From Lachnospiraceae bacterium (lineage in GTDB: Bacteria; Bacillota; Clostridia; Lachnospirales; Lachnospiraceae): a DNA stretch of 64,000 nt. The stretch spans positions 1 to 64,000 of the forward strand of contig JAEEIV010000067.1 of NCBI GenBank assembly GCA_016281555.1, given 5' to 3'. The position numbers and the translations under genes were made by a program. Under the pieces are notes generated by a model. It had not been told where the DNA came from. It ran no database searches and saw nothing but the letters and a program-made list of their open reading frames with translations. Positions 22,177 through 31,866 of the stretch are shown here, in pieces (position 1 is the stretch's first letter; each line of letters opens with the position of its first letter).

Positions 22177-22842
22177 ATGTGGTGGATCAGGATCGTCCTT
22201 ATTGCGGCCGGTTACGTTTTCGGCCTCTTCCAGACGGGATACTTTTACGGTAAGATCACGGGCACGGACCTTAGGAAAAGCGGTTCGGGCAATACCGGCG
22301 CCACGAATGCGCTTCGCGTCGCGGGCATCAAGGGCGCGCTCATCGTCTTTTTCTTCGATGCATTGAAGGCGTTCATTCCCTGCTTCGCGGTCCGTCTTAT
22401 TTTCCGCAGCGACCCGTACATGTACGTTTATCTCGTATATACGGCCTTCGGCGTGATCCTCGGCAATGACTTTCCGTTCTACTTGAAATTCAAGGGCGGC
22501 AAGGGCGTGGCCGCCACCTGCGGCTGGTGCTTCGCCTGGCAATGGCAGATCACCCTTCTCGGACTTGCACTCTTTTTCTCGATTGCCTTTGCTACGGGGT
22601 ACGTGTCACTCGCGTCGATCATCGTCGCCCTGTTCATCATCGGAATGGCGGCGGCGTTCGGTTTCATGAGCATTTCCGGCTTCGCACCGGCACCGTTTTC
22701 CAACCCGATCTTCATCGAGTTTTTCGTGATCGTCATTCTGATGTCCGCCTTACTCATCTGGCGGCATAAGGGCAACGTGAAACGGCTGCTCACCGGTACG
22801 GAAAACCGGTTCGGGAAGCATCGGAAGAAAAAAGAAGAATAA
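22177..22842 (+). CDS. plsY: Glycerol-3-phosphate acyltransferase PlsY
   Basis: 'GTDLRKSGSGNTGATNALR', 'FKGGKGVAATCG'. Confidence 0.95.
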   Translation: MWWIRIVLIAAGYVFGLFQTGYFYGKITGTDLRKSGSGNTGATNALRVAGIKGALIVFFFDALKAFIPCFAVRLIFRSDPYMYVYLVYTAFGVILGNDFPFYLKFKGGKGVAATCGWCFAWQWQITLLGLALFFSIAFATGYVSLASIIVALFIIGMAAAFGFMSISGFAPAPFSNPIFIEFFVIVILMSALLIWRHKGNVKRLLTGTENRFGKHRKKKEE

Positions 22843-22850
22843 AACTCCGG

Positions 22851-23312
22851 TCAGCGATCGGGGAACGGGTCAGGGCGGAGCGCCATGTTGGAATTGTGAT
22901 AATGCGGGTCGTTCGTGACGTCCCGTAAAAACCAGTCCGGCAGTTCGAACGCGAGGGCCTCCTCCACCGTGGGAAACTCGATTTCGAGAAGCGTGAGCCC
23001 CTCCAACTCGTCGTGGAACAGATCCAGCTCTGCCGTATAGGGCGGGAGAGGAATGCGGTAGCGCGTTTTCCGGATGACTCGGCCGTCTTTCTTTTCTTTC
23101 AGGTGAAGATACGCATCCTCGGTCAGCGGGAGATTGTACTCCTCCCGGGCCATCTTCCCCGGACCTTTGTAAGTCAAGTAATACTTGTCCCCGTCCTTCC
23201 GGACGCGGATCACGGGATGCACGGAAAGATACGCCTGTTCGATCTCCGAATGCGGATAAGAAGCCAGATCTTCCGGTAATTCTTTGATTAAAAATTTGCG
23301 CTCGATCTCCAT
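22851..23312 (-). CDS. CYTH domain protein (triphosphate tunnel family)
   Basis: 'MEIERKFLIKELP', 'VIRVRKDGDKYYLTYKG', 'ELDLFHDELEGLTLLEIEF'; start at 23312 after SD. Confidence 0.9.
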   Translation of the reverse strand: MEIERKFLIKELPEDLASYPHSEIEQAYLSVHPVIRVRKDGDKYYLTYKGPGKMAREEYNLPLTEDAYLHLKEKKDGRVIRKTRYRIPLPPYTAELDLFHDELEGLTLLEIEFPTVEEALAFELPDWFLRDVTNDPHYHNSNMALRPDPFPDR

Positions 23313-23440
23313 GGGAGCCCTCCTGTAAAGCATATTATATCGCAGGGAGAGGTGTTCGTCAATGGAGGGACGGCGGATTCCGTCTTGCATTATTATGCAA
23401 TTCGTGATAGAGTGAGTTTTACGGAAACGGTACACAAATC

Positions 23441-23956
23441 ATGACTTTCGATCAGGAAACGCTCCACAAGTTAATGATCCTTTATTTATTGAAGCGGGTG
23501 AATCTCTCCCTCTCCAATGCGGATCTGTGGACTTTTTTTGAGGAAAAAGGATATACGAATTACTTCACGTTCCAGGAGCAGCTGCAGTCTCTCGTGGAAG
23601 CGAATCTGACCGTTTCGGAGATGATCCGGAACACCGAGTATTATGAACTCACGAAGCAGGGAGACGAGGCGCTTCATTACTTCATGAACGACATTCCGGA
23701 CGGCGTGAAGACGGACCTCGACGAATACATTACCGCGAAGAAATTCAAGATCAGAACGGAAGCGGGAATTACGGCGGATTACAATAGGACCGCGGATTTC
23801 GATTATCTCGCGCATCTTAAGATCCGCGAGGGGAAGACCACGCTGATGGACCTGAATCTTTCCGTTCCGACGGAAGAGCAGGCGAAGCAGCTGTCGAAGC
23901 ATCTCGAGGAGCACGCGGAAGAGATCTATCAGCACATCATGAAGCTGCTGATCTGA
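23441..23956 (+). CDS. DUF4364 family protein (winged-helix-like)
   Basis: 'LMILYLLKRVNLSLSNADLWTFFEEKGYTNYFTFQEQLQSLVE'. Confidence 0.8.
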   Translation: MTFDQETLHKLMILYLLKRVNLSLSNADLWTFFEEKGYTNYFTFQEQLQSLVEANLTVSEMIRNTEYYELTKQGDEALHYFMNDIPDGVKTDLDEYITAKKFKIRTEAGITADYNRTADFDYLAHLKIREGKTTLMDLNLSVPTEEQAKQLSKHLEEHAEEIYQHIMKLLI

Positions 23957-23971
23957 CCGGAAAAATAGTGC

Positions 23972-24000
23972 TTGCTTTTTTTCTTTGAGTATGTTATTAT
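23972..24000 (+). promoter_or_regulatory. rpmE promoter
   Basis: TTGCTT-N17-TATTAT. Confidence 0.6.
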
Positions 24001-24018
24001 TCAAGTCTGTGTGAAAAA

Positions 24019-24037
24019 CCATGGTCGGAAACCATGG
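24019..24037 (+). promoter_or_regulatory. Hairpin in rpmE 5' leader
   Basis: CCATGG-tcggaaa-CCATGG just before the SD/start of L31. Confidence 0.45.
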
Positions 24038-24056
24038 AAAAAAGAGAGGTATTGAA

Positions 24057-24263
24057 ATGAAAGAAGGAATTCATCCGGCTTATTACGAGTGCGTCGTGAC
24101 CTGCAACTGCGGAAACACCTTCACGACCGGCTCCACGAAGAAAGAGATCCACGTGGAAACCTGCTCCAAGTGCCATCCGTTCTACACGGGTCAGCAGAGA
24201 GCGGCGTCCGCGAAGGGACGTATCGAGCGTTTTAATAAGAAATACGGCGTCGATCAGAAGTAG
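24057..24263 (+). CDS. rpmE: 50S ribosomal protein L31 (zinc-binding type)
   Basis: '[45 protein letters not shown]'. Confidence 0.97.
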   Translation: MKEGIHPAYYECVVTCNCGNTFTTGSTKKEIHVETCSKCHPFYTGQQRAASAKGRIERFNKKYGVDQK

Positions 24264-24272
24264 GATCATTGT

Positions 24273-24315
24273 CAATGCCACGGCGTCTCCGGGAGGAGAA
24301 ACCGTGGCATTTTTA
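24273..24315 (+). terminator. Terminator after rpmE
   Basis: AATGCCACGG...CCGTGGCATT-ttta. Confidence 0.85.
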
Positions 24316-24345
24316 TACCCTTTTCACGGGAAAAAGGAGTGTTGA

Positions 24346-25329
24346 ATGAGCAAAAAGAAGTACAGCGGCATCGGCGGACAGGCCGTGATGGAAGGCATCA
24401 TGATGCGGAACGGGAACCGCTATGCGGTGGCGGTCAGAAAAAAGGACGGGGAGATCGTCGTCGACGTGCAGGATTCGGTGCCGTTTGGTGAAAAGCACAA
24501 ATGGGGAAAATGGCCGATCGTCCGCGGCGTCGTGGCCTTCGTCGAATCCCTCGTCATCGGGATGAAGACGCTCATGTGGTCGTCTTCCTTCTTCGAGGTC
24601 GAAGAGGACGAAAAGAAGAAGGAAAAGGAAGAAAAGAAAGAGAAGAAATCCGGCCTTTCCGGAGGCGAGACCGCACTGACGCTCGTCATTGCGATCCTGC
24701 TCGCCGTCGGCATTTTCATCGTGCTTCCGACGGTCGTTTCCAACTTTCTGAAACGCTGGATCGAAAACGCCGTGCTGATCTCCCTCATCGAGGGAGTTCT
24801 CCGGCTCGGCATTTTCATTGCCTATATTTCGCTGATCTCGCTCATGAAGGACGTCCGGAGAACATATATGTATCACGGCTCCGAGCACAAATGCATCAAC
24901 TGTCTCGAGAGCGGAATGCCGCTGACGGTCGAGAACGTGATGAAGAGTTCGAAGGAGCACAAGCGCTGTGGAACGAGCTTTCTTCTGTTCGTCATGCTGA
25001 TCTCCATCGTGGTGTTCATCATCGTCGGCATCGTGCTGCAGTCGCTCGGCATCGACGTGCTTTGGGTCAGACTGCTTACGAGGATCCTGCTCATCCCGCT
25101 CATTGCCGGTCTTTCGTATGAACTCATCCGCTTCAACGGGCGGTTCGACAATGCGTTCACCTACGTCCTTTCGCGACCCGGCATGTGGCTTCAGGCGCTG
25201 ACGACGAAGGAGCCGACTGATGACATGGCGGAAGTGGCGATTCAGGCGGTGGAAGCGGTGTTTGACTGGAGAACGTTTCTGAAGGAGAGTTTCGATCTTG
25301 ACGTACCGGACGTATCTGAAGAACAGTAA
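24346..25329 (+). CDS. DUF1385 (YqhQ-like) membrane protein
   Basis: 'GIGGQAVMEGIMMRNGNRYAVAVR', 'YHGSEHKCINCLES'; precedes prmC-prfA. Confidence 0.9.
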   Translation: MSKKKYSGIGGQAVMEGIMMRNGNRYAVAVRKKDGEIVVDVQDSVPFGEKHKWGKWPIVRGVVAFVESLVIGMKTLMWSSSFFEVEEDEKKKEKEEKKEKKSGLSGGETALTLVIAILLAVGIFIVLPTVVSNFLKRWIENAVLISLIEGVLRLGIFIAYISLISLMKDVRRTYMYHGSEHKCINCLESGMPLTVENVMKSSKEHKRCGTSFLLFVMLISIVVFIIVGIVLQSLGIDVLWVRLLTRILLIPLIAGLSYELIRFNGRFDNAFTYVLSRPGMWLQALTTKEPTDDMAEVAIQAVEAVFDWRTFLKESFDLDVPDVSEEQ

Positions 25330-26113
25330 AGTCCCGGACCCGAAGGCACTCGTGCTTTATGCGGCGGACTTCGACCTTTCGGAACTCGTCCTGAAACTGG
25401 ACGAAGAGATTCCGGAAGAGATGTTCCGGAAACTTGAGGAGGTCTCGCAGAAAGTGCTGTCCGGTCTCCCTTTGCAGTATGCGCTTCGAAAAGCCCCTTT
25501 TTACGGCTTCTGGTTTCAGGTCGATGAACGAGTGCTGATTCCCCGTTTCGACTCGGAAATCCTTGTAAATGAAGTGCTGAAGGCCATTCCGGAAGAGGAG
25601 ACCGTGTCCGTGCTCGACCTTTGCACCGGAAGCGGCTGCATCGGTCTTTGCATCAAAGCGCTCCGTCCGGAGTCCTCCGCGGTGCTGACGGACGTTTCCG
25701 AGGACGCGCTGTCAGTCGCGAAAGAGAACGCGGCAAGGCTGTCCGTACAGGCGGAGTTTATAAAAAGCGACCTTTTTTCTGCGGTGGACGGTGTGTTCGA
25801 CGTCATCGTTTCAAACCCTCCCTACATCAGGACGGAGGAGATCGGGACGCTCGACGATGAAGTGAAGGACCACGAACCCCGGCTCGCATTGGACGGCGGA
25901 GCGGACGGCCTGAAGTTTTACCGGAGGATCGCCCGGGAGGCGGGAAAACACTTAAAAAACGGCGGAAAGATCTTCCTCGAGATCGGATACGACGAAGGCG
26001 CTTCCGTGAGTGAATTATTAGAAAACGCAGGCTTCGGCGGGTTCCGGACCGTGAAGGATCTCGCCGGAAAAGACAGAGTGGTGGCGGCATGCTGGAACAA
26101 TTGGAACAATTGA
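25298..26113 (+). CDS. prmC: Release factor glutamine methyltransferase
   Basis: '[16 protein letters not shown]', '[15 protein letters not shown]', 'VSNPPYI'; followed by prfA; TTG start assumed. Confidence 0.93.
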   Translation: MTYRTYLKNSKVPDPKALVLYAADFDLSELVLKLDEEIPEEMFRKLEEVSQKVLSGLPLQYALRKAPFYGFWFQVDERVLIPRFDSEILVNEVLKAIPEEETVSVLDLCTGSGCIGLCIKALRPESSAVLTDVSEDALSVAKENAARLSVQAEFIKSDLFSAVDGVFDVIVSNPPYIRTEEIGTLDDEVKDHEPRLALDGGADGLKFYRRIAREAGKHLKNGGKIFLEIGYDEGASVSELLENAGFGGFRTVKDLAGKDRVVAACWNNWNN

Positions 26114-27150
26114 TGCGGCGTTATGAGGAGATCGTGCGGGATCTGCAGTCCGGCACGCTTTCTTCCGATGCGCTGAAATCCCGGTTAAAGGAGCAGGGAG
26201 AACTGGAACCGCTGGCCGAACTGTACCGGACGTACGAGAAGGCCGAAAAAACGCTTCGGGACGACAGCGAACTCCTCGAAACGGAAAAAGACGCGGAATT
26301 CAGGGAAGTCCTGAAGGAAGAGATCCGGGAAACGGAGGATCTTCTCGCTTCGACGGAGGAGAAGATCCGTATTTTCCTGCTGCCGAAAGACAAAAACGAC
26401 GACCGGAACGTGGTCCTCGAGATCCGGAGCGGTGCGGGCGGAGACGAAGCGGCGCTGTTTGCGGCGGAGGTCTACCGCATGTATCAGCATTATGCCGAGT
26501 CCCGGCACTGGAAGGTGGAGACCGTCGAGTACAATGAATCCGGCATCGGCGGAGCGCAGAAGATCACCGGCATCGTCACGGGAAAGGGCGCCTATTCGGT
26601 GCTGAAATTCGAATCCGGCGTGCACCGGGTGCAGCGCGTGCCGAAGACCGAGTCCCAGGGGCGGATCCATACGTCGACGATCACGGTCTCGGTCCTTCCG
26701 GAAGCGGAGGAGGTCGACGTGAAGATCGACATGAACGACTGCCGGTTCGACGTGTTCCGGGCGTCCGGAAACGGCGGCCAATGCGTGAACACCACCGATT
26801 CGGCGGTCCGGCTCACCCATTATCCGACCGGCATCGTGATCTCCTGTCAGGACGAGAAATCGCAGCTCCAGAACCGGGCCAAGGCATTGCAGGTCCTGCG
26901 GTCCCGGCTCTACGATCTCGAGTGCCGGAAACAGAAGGAAGCCGAGGACCGGGAGCGGAGAGCTCAGGTCGGGACGGGAGACCGGTCCGAAAAGATCCGC
27001 ACCTACAATTTCCCTCAGGGACGCGTGACCGATCACCGGCTGAACCAGAGTTTTTACAACATTGACGCCGTCATGAACGGCGATCTCGATCAGATCCTGA
27101 AGGCATTGATCTTAAAGGATCAGGCGGAAAAACTTGCCAAAGAAGCGTAA
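26089..27150 (+). CDS. prfA: Peptide chain release factor 1
   Basis: '[27 protein letters not shown]' GGQ motif, '[14 protein letters not shown]'. Confidence 0.97.
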   Translation: MLEQLEQLMRRYEEIVRDLQSGTLSSDALKSRLKEQGELEPLAELYRTYEKAEKTLRDDSELLETEKDAEFREVLKEEIRETEDLLASTEEKIRIFLLPKDKNDDRNVVLEIRSGAGGDEAALFAAEVYRMYQHYAESRHWKVETVEYNESGIGGAQKITGIVTGKGAYSVLKFESGVHRVQRVPKTESQGRIHTSTITVSVLPEAEEVDVKIDMNDCRFDVFRASGNGGQCVNTTDSAVRLTHYPTGIVISCQDEKSQLQNRAKALQVLRSRLYDLECRKQKEAEDRERRAQVGTGDRSEKIRTYNFPQGRVTDHRLNQSFYNIDAVMNGDLDQILKALILKDQAEKLAKEA

Positions 27151-27167
27151 AAAGAAACGGACAAACG

Positions 27168-28646
27168 ATGAAAAGGCACAGGAAGTTTGAAAAATACGGA
27201 GCACGGGCGGTCTTCACAGCCGCCTTGCTGTGTTTTTTGCTGACGTGGGCGGCCTGCAAGGGCCCGGAGAACTCCGGAACGGACGAGGAAAGCATTCCTT
27301 CGGAAACGGGATCCTCCGTGACGGAAGGAACGGAAGCTTATTCCGAAGAGACGGTCACGGAATCCGCATATTCCGGTCCGGTCCCGGTGATCAGGGCGGT
27401 GTCTCCGGAAGGGGAGATCGACGTCGTGCCTCAAAAAGCGCGGAAATACATCGATCTCGCGTCGGAGGCGTATGCTTCCTCGGACCTGTCGGCAACGGTC
27501 CGGATCAAGGGCGAGGCGTTTGATGAGATCTCGCCGGTCCGCTTTTACTGGACGGTCGAAAACCCCGGCGAAGTGAATGAGATCGAAGAGTACGAACTCA
27601 TGCTGTCTGAGTCGGAGGACTTTTCCGATCCCGTCGTGCGGCCGTGCACGCATTACGTTCCCGGAGCGGAAACGGAGACGGAGTCCTTATACAATCTGAA
27701 AACCGGAACGACCTATTACTGGAAGATCCGTGCATTGCTGCCGGACGGAACGTATCACGACGGAGAAACGAAATCGTTCACGACGAAAGCGGGTCCCCGG
27801 ATCTTATACATTCCGGGCGTGAAGAACGCGCGGGACGCCGGCGGCTGGTCGAATGCGGGAAAAGGAACGCTTCCGCAGGGACTGGTCTACCGCAGCGCGA
27901 AACTGGAGGAAGCTGACGCGTCCGGCGTCCGGATCATGACGGAAGAACTCGGCATCCGGACGGAGATCGACCTCAGGGATCCGAAAAGCGAGGAGGTCCT
28001 GACGAGTCTGGATCCGGAACGGGTGAACGTCCTGAATATTCCAGGGTACTCCTATACGTCGTTCCTTTCGAAGACGACGCAGGCGGGGGAGGCGATCCGC
28101 GTCTTCTCCGATCCGGATTCCTATCCGATCCTCGTGCATTGCGCAGGCGGCGCGGACCGGACCGGCGCGCTGATGTACGTTTTGAAGGCGTATGCCGGCT
28201 GTCCGGAGACGGAACTGCTCATGGACTATGAACTTACCACATACCGCTTCGTGACCGGATACGTGACGGAAGACCACAACTTCGATTTTCCTGCGTTTTA
28301 TGCGGCATTTCAGAAACTGACGGGCAAGACTCCCGCGGAAAAGGCGGAGACGTTCTTATTGATGACGGGGATCAGCGTGATGGAGGCATCGAACGTGAAG
28401 GCACTCCTTACCGGAACCGGAGCGGTCTTTCAGGATCCGCCGAAATCCAGAGTCCGCGCGATCGACGGCAAGATCACGTTCTCGATCGATCAAAGAAACG
28501 CAGGAACCGTGGCATCGGTACAAAAGGGCGAAGAAAAACTCCCCTTCACCTATGAAGAAGGGGAGCTTACGGTTTCCGTTTCCGGCAGCGGAGACGGTGT
28601 CATCGTCTTCGAAGACGGCAGCGAACTCAAGTTCAACTGGAGATGA
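27168..28646 (+). CDS. Putative lipoprotein: FN3-like domain + tyrosine/dual-specificity phosphatase domain
   Basis: lipobox-like 'LLTWAAC'; 'YWKIRALLPDG' FN3-like; CX5R loop 'VHCAGGADRTGALMY'. Confidence 0.82.
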   Translation: MKRHRKFEKYGARAVFTAALLCFLLTWAACKGPENSGTDEESIPSETGSSVTEGTEAYSEETVTESAYSGPVPVIRAVSPEGEIDVVPQKARKYIDLASEAYASSDLSATVRIKGEAFDEISPVRFYWTVENPGEVNEIEEYELMLSESEDFSDPVVRPCTHYVPGAETETESLYNLKTGTTYYWKIRALLPDGTYHDGETKSFTTKAGPRILYIPGVKNARDAGGWSNAGKGTLPQGLVYRSAKLEEADASGVRIMTEELGIRTEIDLRDPKSEEVLTSLDPERVNVLNIPGYSYTSFLSKTTQAGEAIRVFSDPDSYPILVHCAGGADRTGALMYVLKAYAGCPETELLMDYELTTYRFVTGYVTEDHNFDFPAFYAAFQKLTGKTPAEKAETFLLMTGISVMEASNVKALLTGTGAVFQDPPKSRVRAIDGKITFSIDQRNAGTVASVQKGEEKLPFTYEEGELTVSVSGSGDGVIVFEDGSELKFNWR

Positions 28647-29066
28647 TCAGTTCGTTTTTCCGGCGGCCTTCATTTCCTCGCGCCAGTCGAGGTCGCCCCG
28701 CTGCAATGACATGATCAGGCATTCCGCGGTCGGAATGTTCGTGGCGACCGGGATCGAGCAAAGGTCCGAGAGACGGATGAGGAAATTGTGATCCGCGGCT
28801 TCCCGGAACGTTTCGAGGCTCACTTTTTCAAACGAAATGAGCAGGTCGACGTCATTGTTCAGAATGGCAGACTCAAGCTGCTTGTCACCGCCCAATCCCC
28901 CGGCGAGAAGATTCTTCACCGGAAGTCCCGTGGCGAGACGGATGTGCTCCGCCGTCGCTTCGGTCGCGATGAGACGGTAATTGGCCAGAATATGCTTGTA
29001 GGCGATGCAGAAGTTTTCGAGCAGCGACTTTTTTTCGTTATCCGCATGGAGTGCAATGGTCAGCAT
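28647..29066 (-). CDS. Methylglyoxal synthase-like protein (divergent active site)
   Basis: MGS fold signature 'LAGGLGGDKQLESAILNNDVDLLI...IPVATNIPTAECLI'. Confidence 0.8.
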   Translation of the reverse strand: MLTIALHADNEKKSLLENFCIAYKHILANYRLIATEATAEHIRLATGLPVKNLLAGGLGGDKQLESAILNNDVDLLISFEKVSLETFREAADHNFLIRLSDLCSIPVATNIPTAECLIMSLQRGDLDWREEMKAAGKTN

Positions 29067-29134
29067 TTCATTTACCTCATTAAAGCCATTATATCACCTA
29101 ACGGGGAAAAACGGAAGAGTGAAATCCGTCTTTT

Positions 29135-31054
29135 TCAGGAGGGTTCGCCGCTTTCAATGAGTTCTTCCCAGGCCTGATAGCAGGCGTCCGATGCTTCTTC
29201 CTTCATTTTTCGCTCGGTGAGAAGTTCGTTCAGTCTCGAAGCGTCCGTCGCGATCAGAGGATCCGCCATCTGAAGATCGATTTCCCGGATCTCTTCCGAA
29301 AGCCGGTTCAGCGTTTCTTCACATTCCCGGATCTGCTTTTCGCGTCGTCTTATCTTCGTTTCCTGTTCTTTCCTAAGAAGCCGCGCTTCCTTTTCCTTCG
29401 AAACGGCCGCAGCGTCCGCCGGGCCGGCCTTCGGCGTCAGCTTTTCCCGGAAGCCGTCGCGTTTTTCCAGGTAATAGTCGTAATTCCCGTCGTAGTCGAT
29501 CAGCGTTTCGTGATACAGTTCCAGAATGCGGTCCGCGATCTTGTTGATGAAGTAGCGGTCGTGCGAAATGGCAATGACCGTCCCTTCGTACGCCTTCAGC
29601 GCGTCCTCCAGCACTTCCTTGCCCGCCATGTCGAGGTGGTTCGTCGGCTCGTCGAGGAGCAGCAGGTTCGCGTCGTTCAGCATGAGCTTCGCGAGCGAGA
29701 CGCGGCCGCGTTCTCCGCCGGAGAGTTCACTGATCCTTTTGAAAACGTCGTCGCCGGTAAAGAGAAAGAGCGCGAGGTGGGAGCGGATCGCGGTATTGTC
29801 CATCATGGGGTGCTCGTCGTGCAGTTCGTCGAACACCGTCTTTTCCGGGTGCAGAACGGCATGCGCCTGATCGAAATAGCCGACCTCGACGTTCGTTCCG
29901 AACCGGATCTCACCGGTGTCCGGCGCCGATTCGCCGACGAGAAGCTTGAACAGCGTGGTCTTGCCCGTGCCGTTGTCGCCGATGAGGCAGATCTTCTCGC
30001 CCCGCTTCACTTCGAAGGAGAGATCACTGAAAAGACAGCGTTCTCCGAAGGATTTCTTGAGATCCCGGACCGTGAGCACGTCATTGCCGGACCGTGAGGA
30101 CGGCGTAAAACAAAAATGCATGCTCCTGTTTTCCGTGAACGGTTTTTCCGCCGGCCCGAGTTTGTCGAGCAGCTTGACGCGGCTTTCCGCACGCTTGATG
30201 GATTTTTCGCGGTTGAAGGAGCGCAGTTTGTCAATGACTTCCTGTTGGTGTTCGATTTCCTTCAGTTTCCCTTCGTACGCGCTTTGTTCGGCGGCCTGCA
30301 GTTGTTTTTTCTTTTCGGCAAACGCCGTGTAATTCCCGGTGTAGGTGCGGGTATTGCCGTTTTCCAGGTCGATCACCTTCGTCACGGTCCGGTCGAGGAA
30401 ATACCGGTCGTGGGAAATCGTGAGCACCGCGCCCGGATAGGAGGCGAGCACGCTTTCCAAAAAGCGGATCCCGGAAATGTCGAGGTGGTTCGTCGGCTCG
30501 TCGAGGAGGAGAAACTCCGGCTGTTCCACGAGAAGTTTCGCCAGGGAAAGCCGCGTTTTCTCGCCGCCGGAAAGCTTAGAGACGGGTTTGTCGAAATCGT
30601 TCTCGGAGAAACCGAGTCCTTTTAAGATCCCGGTGATCTCGCTCCGGACGGCATAGCCGTTCAGTTTTTCGAATTCAAAAAGCAGCGCTTCGTGACGCTT
30701 CAAGAGAGGAGCCGGATCTTCGTGCGCCCCGGTCAGGGCGCCTTCGATCTTCCGCATTTCCTGTTCGAGCGCCATCACGTGATCTTTCGAACGCATCGCT
30801 TCGAGGTAGACCGTCAGGTCGGAATCGAGATCGATGACCTGCTTAAGGTAACCGAGGCGCGCGTCTTTCGCGAAGACGAATTCTCCGCCGTCCGGCGTTA
30901 ACTCCCCGGCAATGATCCGGAACAAAGTCGTCTTGCCCGCGCCGTTCACACCGACCAGCGCGGCCTTTTCCTTTTCTTCGATCCGAAACGAAGCGTCCTT
31001 GATCAGGTTTTCGTCCAGAAACGACTTCCGGACGTGACTCATCTGAAAGATCAT
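29135..31054 (-). CDS. ABC-F family ATPase
   Basis: two ABC domains, two 'LSGGE' signatures, 'LLLDEPTNHLD' twice; start MIFQMSHV at 31054 after ggaggg. Confidence 0.93.
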   Translation of the reverse strand: MIFQMSHVRKSFLDENLIKDASFRIEEKEKAALVGVNGAGKTTLFRIIAGELTPDGGEFVFAKDARLGYLKQVIDLDSDLTVYLEAMRSKDHVMALEQEMRKIEGALTGAHEDPAPLLKRHEALLFEFEKLNGYAVRSEITGILKGLGFSENDFDKPVSKLSGGEKTRLSLAKLLVEQPEFLLLDEPTNHLDISGIRFLESVLASYPGAVLTISHDRYFLDRTVTKVIDLENGNTRTYTGNYTAFAEKKKQLQAAEQSAYEGKLKEIEHQQEVIDKLRSFNREKSIKRAESRVKLLDKLGPAEKPFTENRSMHFCFTPSSRSGNDVLTVRDLKKSFGERCLFSDLSFEVKRGEKICLIGDNGTGKTTLFKLLVGESAPDTGEIRFGTNVEVGYFDQAHAVLHPEKTVFDELHDEHPMMDNTAIRSHLALFLFTGDDVFKRISELSGGERGRVSLAKLMLNDANLLLLDEPTNHLDMAGKEVLEDALKAYEGTVIAISHDRYFINKIADRILELYHETLIDYDGNYDYYLEKRDGFREKLTPKAGPADAAAVSKEKEARLLRKEQETKIRRREKQIRECEETLNRLSEEIREIDLQMADPLIATDASRLNELLTERKMKEEASDACYQAWEELIESGEPS

Positions 31055-31120
31055 GATGTCCCTCCGAAAAAGCATTATAAACGATAAAGCGCTCTTTGAC
31101 AACCGTGAAGGAGTGACGGT

Positions 31121-31138
31121 CTGTGAAACATTTGACAA
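31121..31138. promoter_or_regulatory. Candidate Rex operator
   Basis: CTGTGAAACATTTGACAA vs consensus TTGTKAA-N4-TTMACAA; overlaps rex -35. Confidence 0.65.
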
Positions 31139-31160
31139 TATCCCTTTATTTGTGTAAAAT
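31132..31160 (+). promoter_or_regulatory. rex promoter
   Basis: TTGACA-N17-TAAAAT. Confidence 0.8.
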
Positions 31161-31212
31161 ACTATAATAACCGCGAAATGTTCGCGTCAGTTTTGAACGG
31201 AGTGAGAAGGCA

Positions 31213-31866
31213 TTGAACGATATTTCCGTATCCAAAGAGGTGATCCGCCGTCTTCCGCGGTATTACCGGTATCTCGAAGAGCTGAAAGGGGAGGGCGTGA
31301 CGCGCATCTCTTCCCGGGAGCTTTCCGACAGGATGCGTGTGACCGATTCGCAGATCCGGCAGGACCTGAACTGTTTCGGCGGGTTCGGCAGGACCGGGTA
31401 CGGATACAACGTCGAGGAACTCTACGAGGAGATCGGAAAGATCCTCGGCCTGGACCGGATCAAGCACATCATTCTCATCGGTGCGGGGCATCTCGGACAG
31501 GCGCTTGCGAATTACACGAATTACCGGAGAAGGGGCTTCTGCATCGAGGCGATCTTTGACCGCGATCCCGAGAAGATCGGGATGAAGGTCTACGGGATCG
31601 AAGTGCAGGATATTGCCGGACTCGAGGCGTATCTTTCGACGCATGAGGCGGACATTGCCACGATCACGATCCCAAAGGAAGAGGCCAGAATCGTCGCGAA
31701 GCGGCTGGTTTCCTGCGGGATCAAGGCCATCTGGAATTTCGCGCATACGGACTTGGAACTTCCGGAAGACGTCGTGGTGGAGAACGTGCACCTTTCGGAG
31801 AGCCTCATGAGTCTTTCGTACAAGGCGAAGGAACAGCGGAAAAAGCGGGAGGAGAGCGGGCAATGA
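31213..31866 (+). CDS. rex: Redox-sensing transcriptional repressor Rex
   Basis: 'RISSRELSDRMRVTDSQIRQDLNCFGGFGRTGYGYNVEEL', Rossmann 'IILIGAGHLGQALANY'; TTG start. Confidence 0.95.
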   Translation: MNDISVSKEVIRRLPRYYRYLEELKGEGVTRISSRELSDRMRVTDSQIRQDLNCFGGFGRTGYGYNVEELYEEIGKILGLDRIKHIILIGAGHLGQALANYTNYRRRGFCIEAIFDRDPEKIGMKVYGIEVQDIAGLEAYLSTHEADIATITIPKEEARIVAKRLVSCGIKAIWNFAHTDLELPEDVVVENVHLSESLMSLSYKAKEQRKKREESGQ

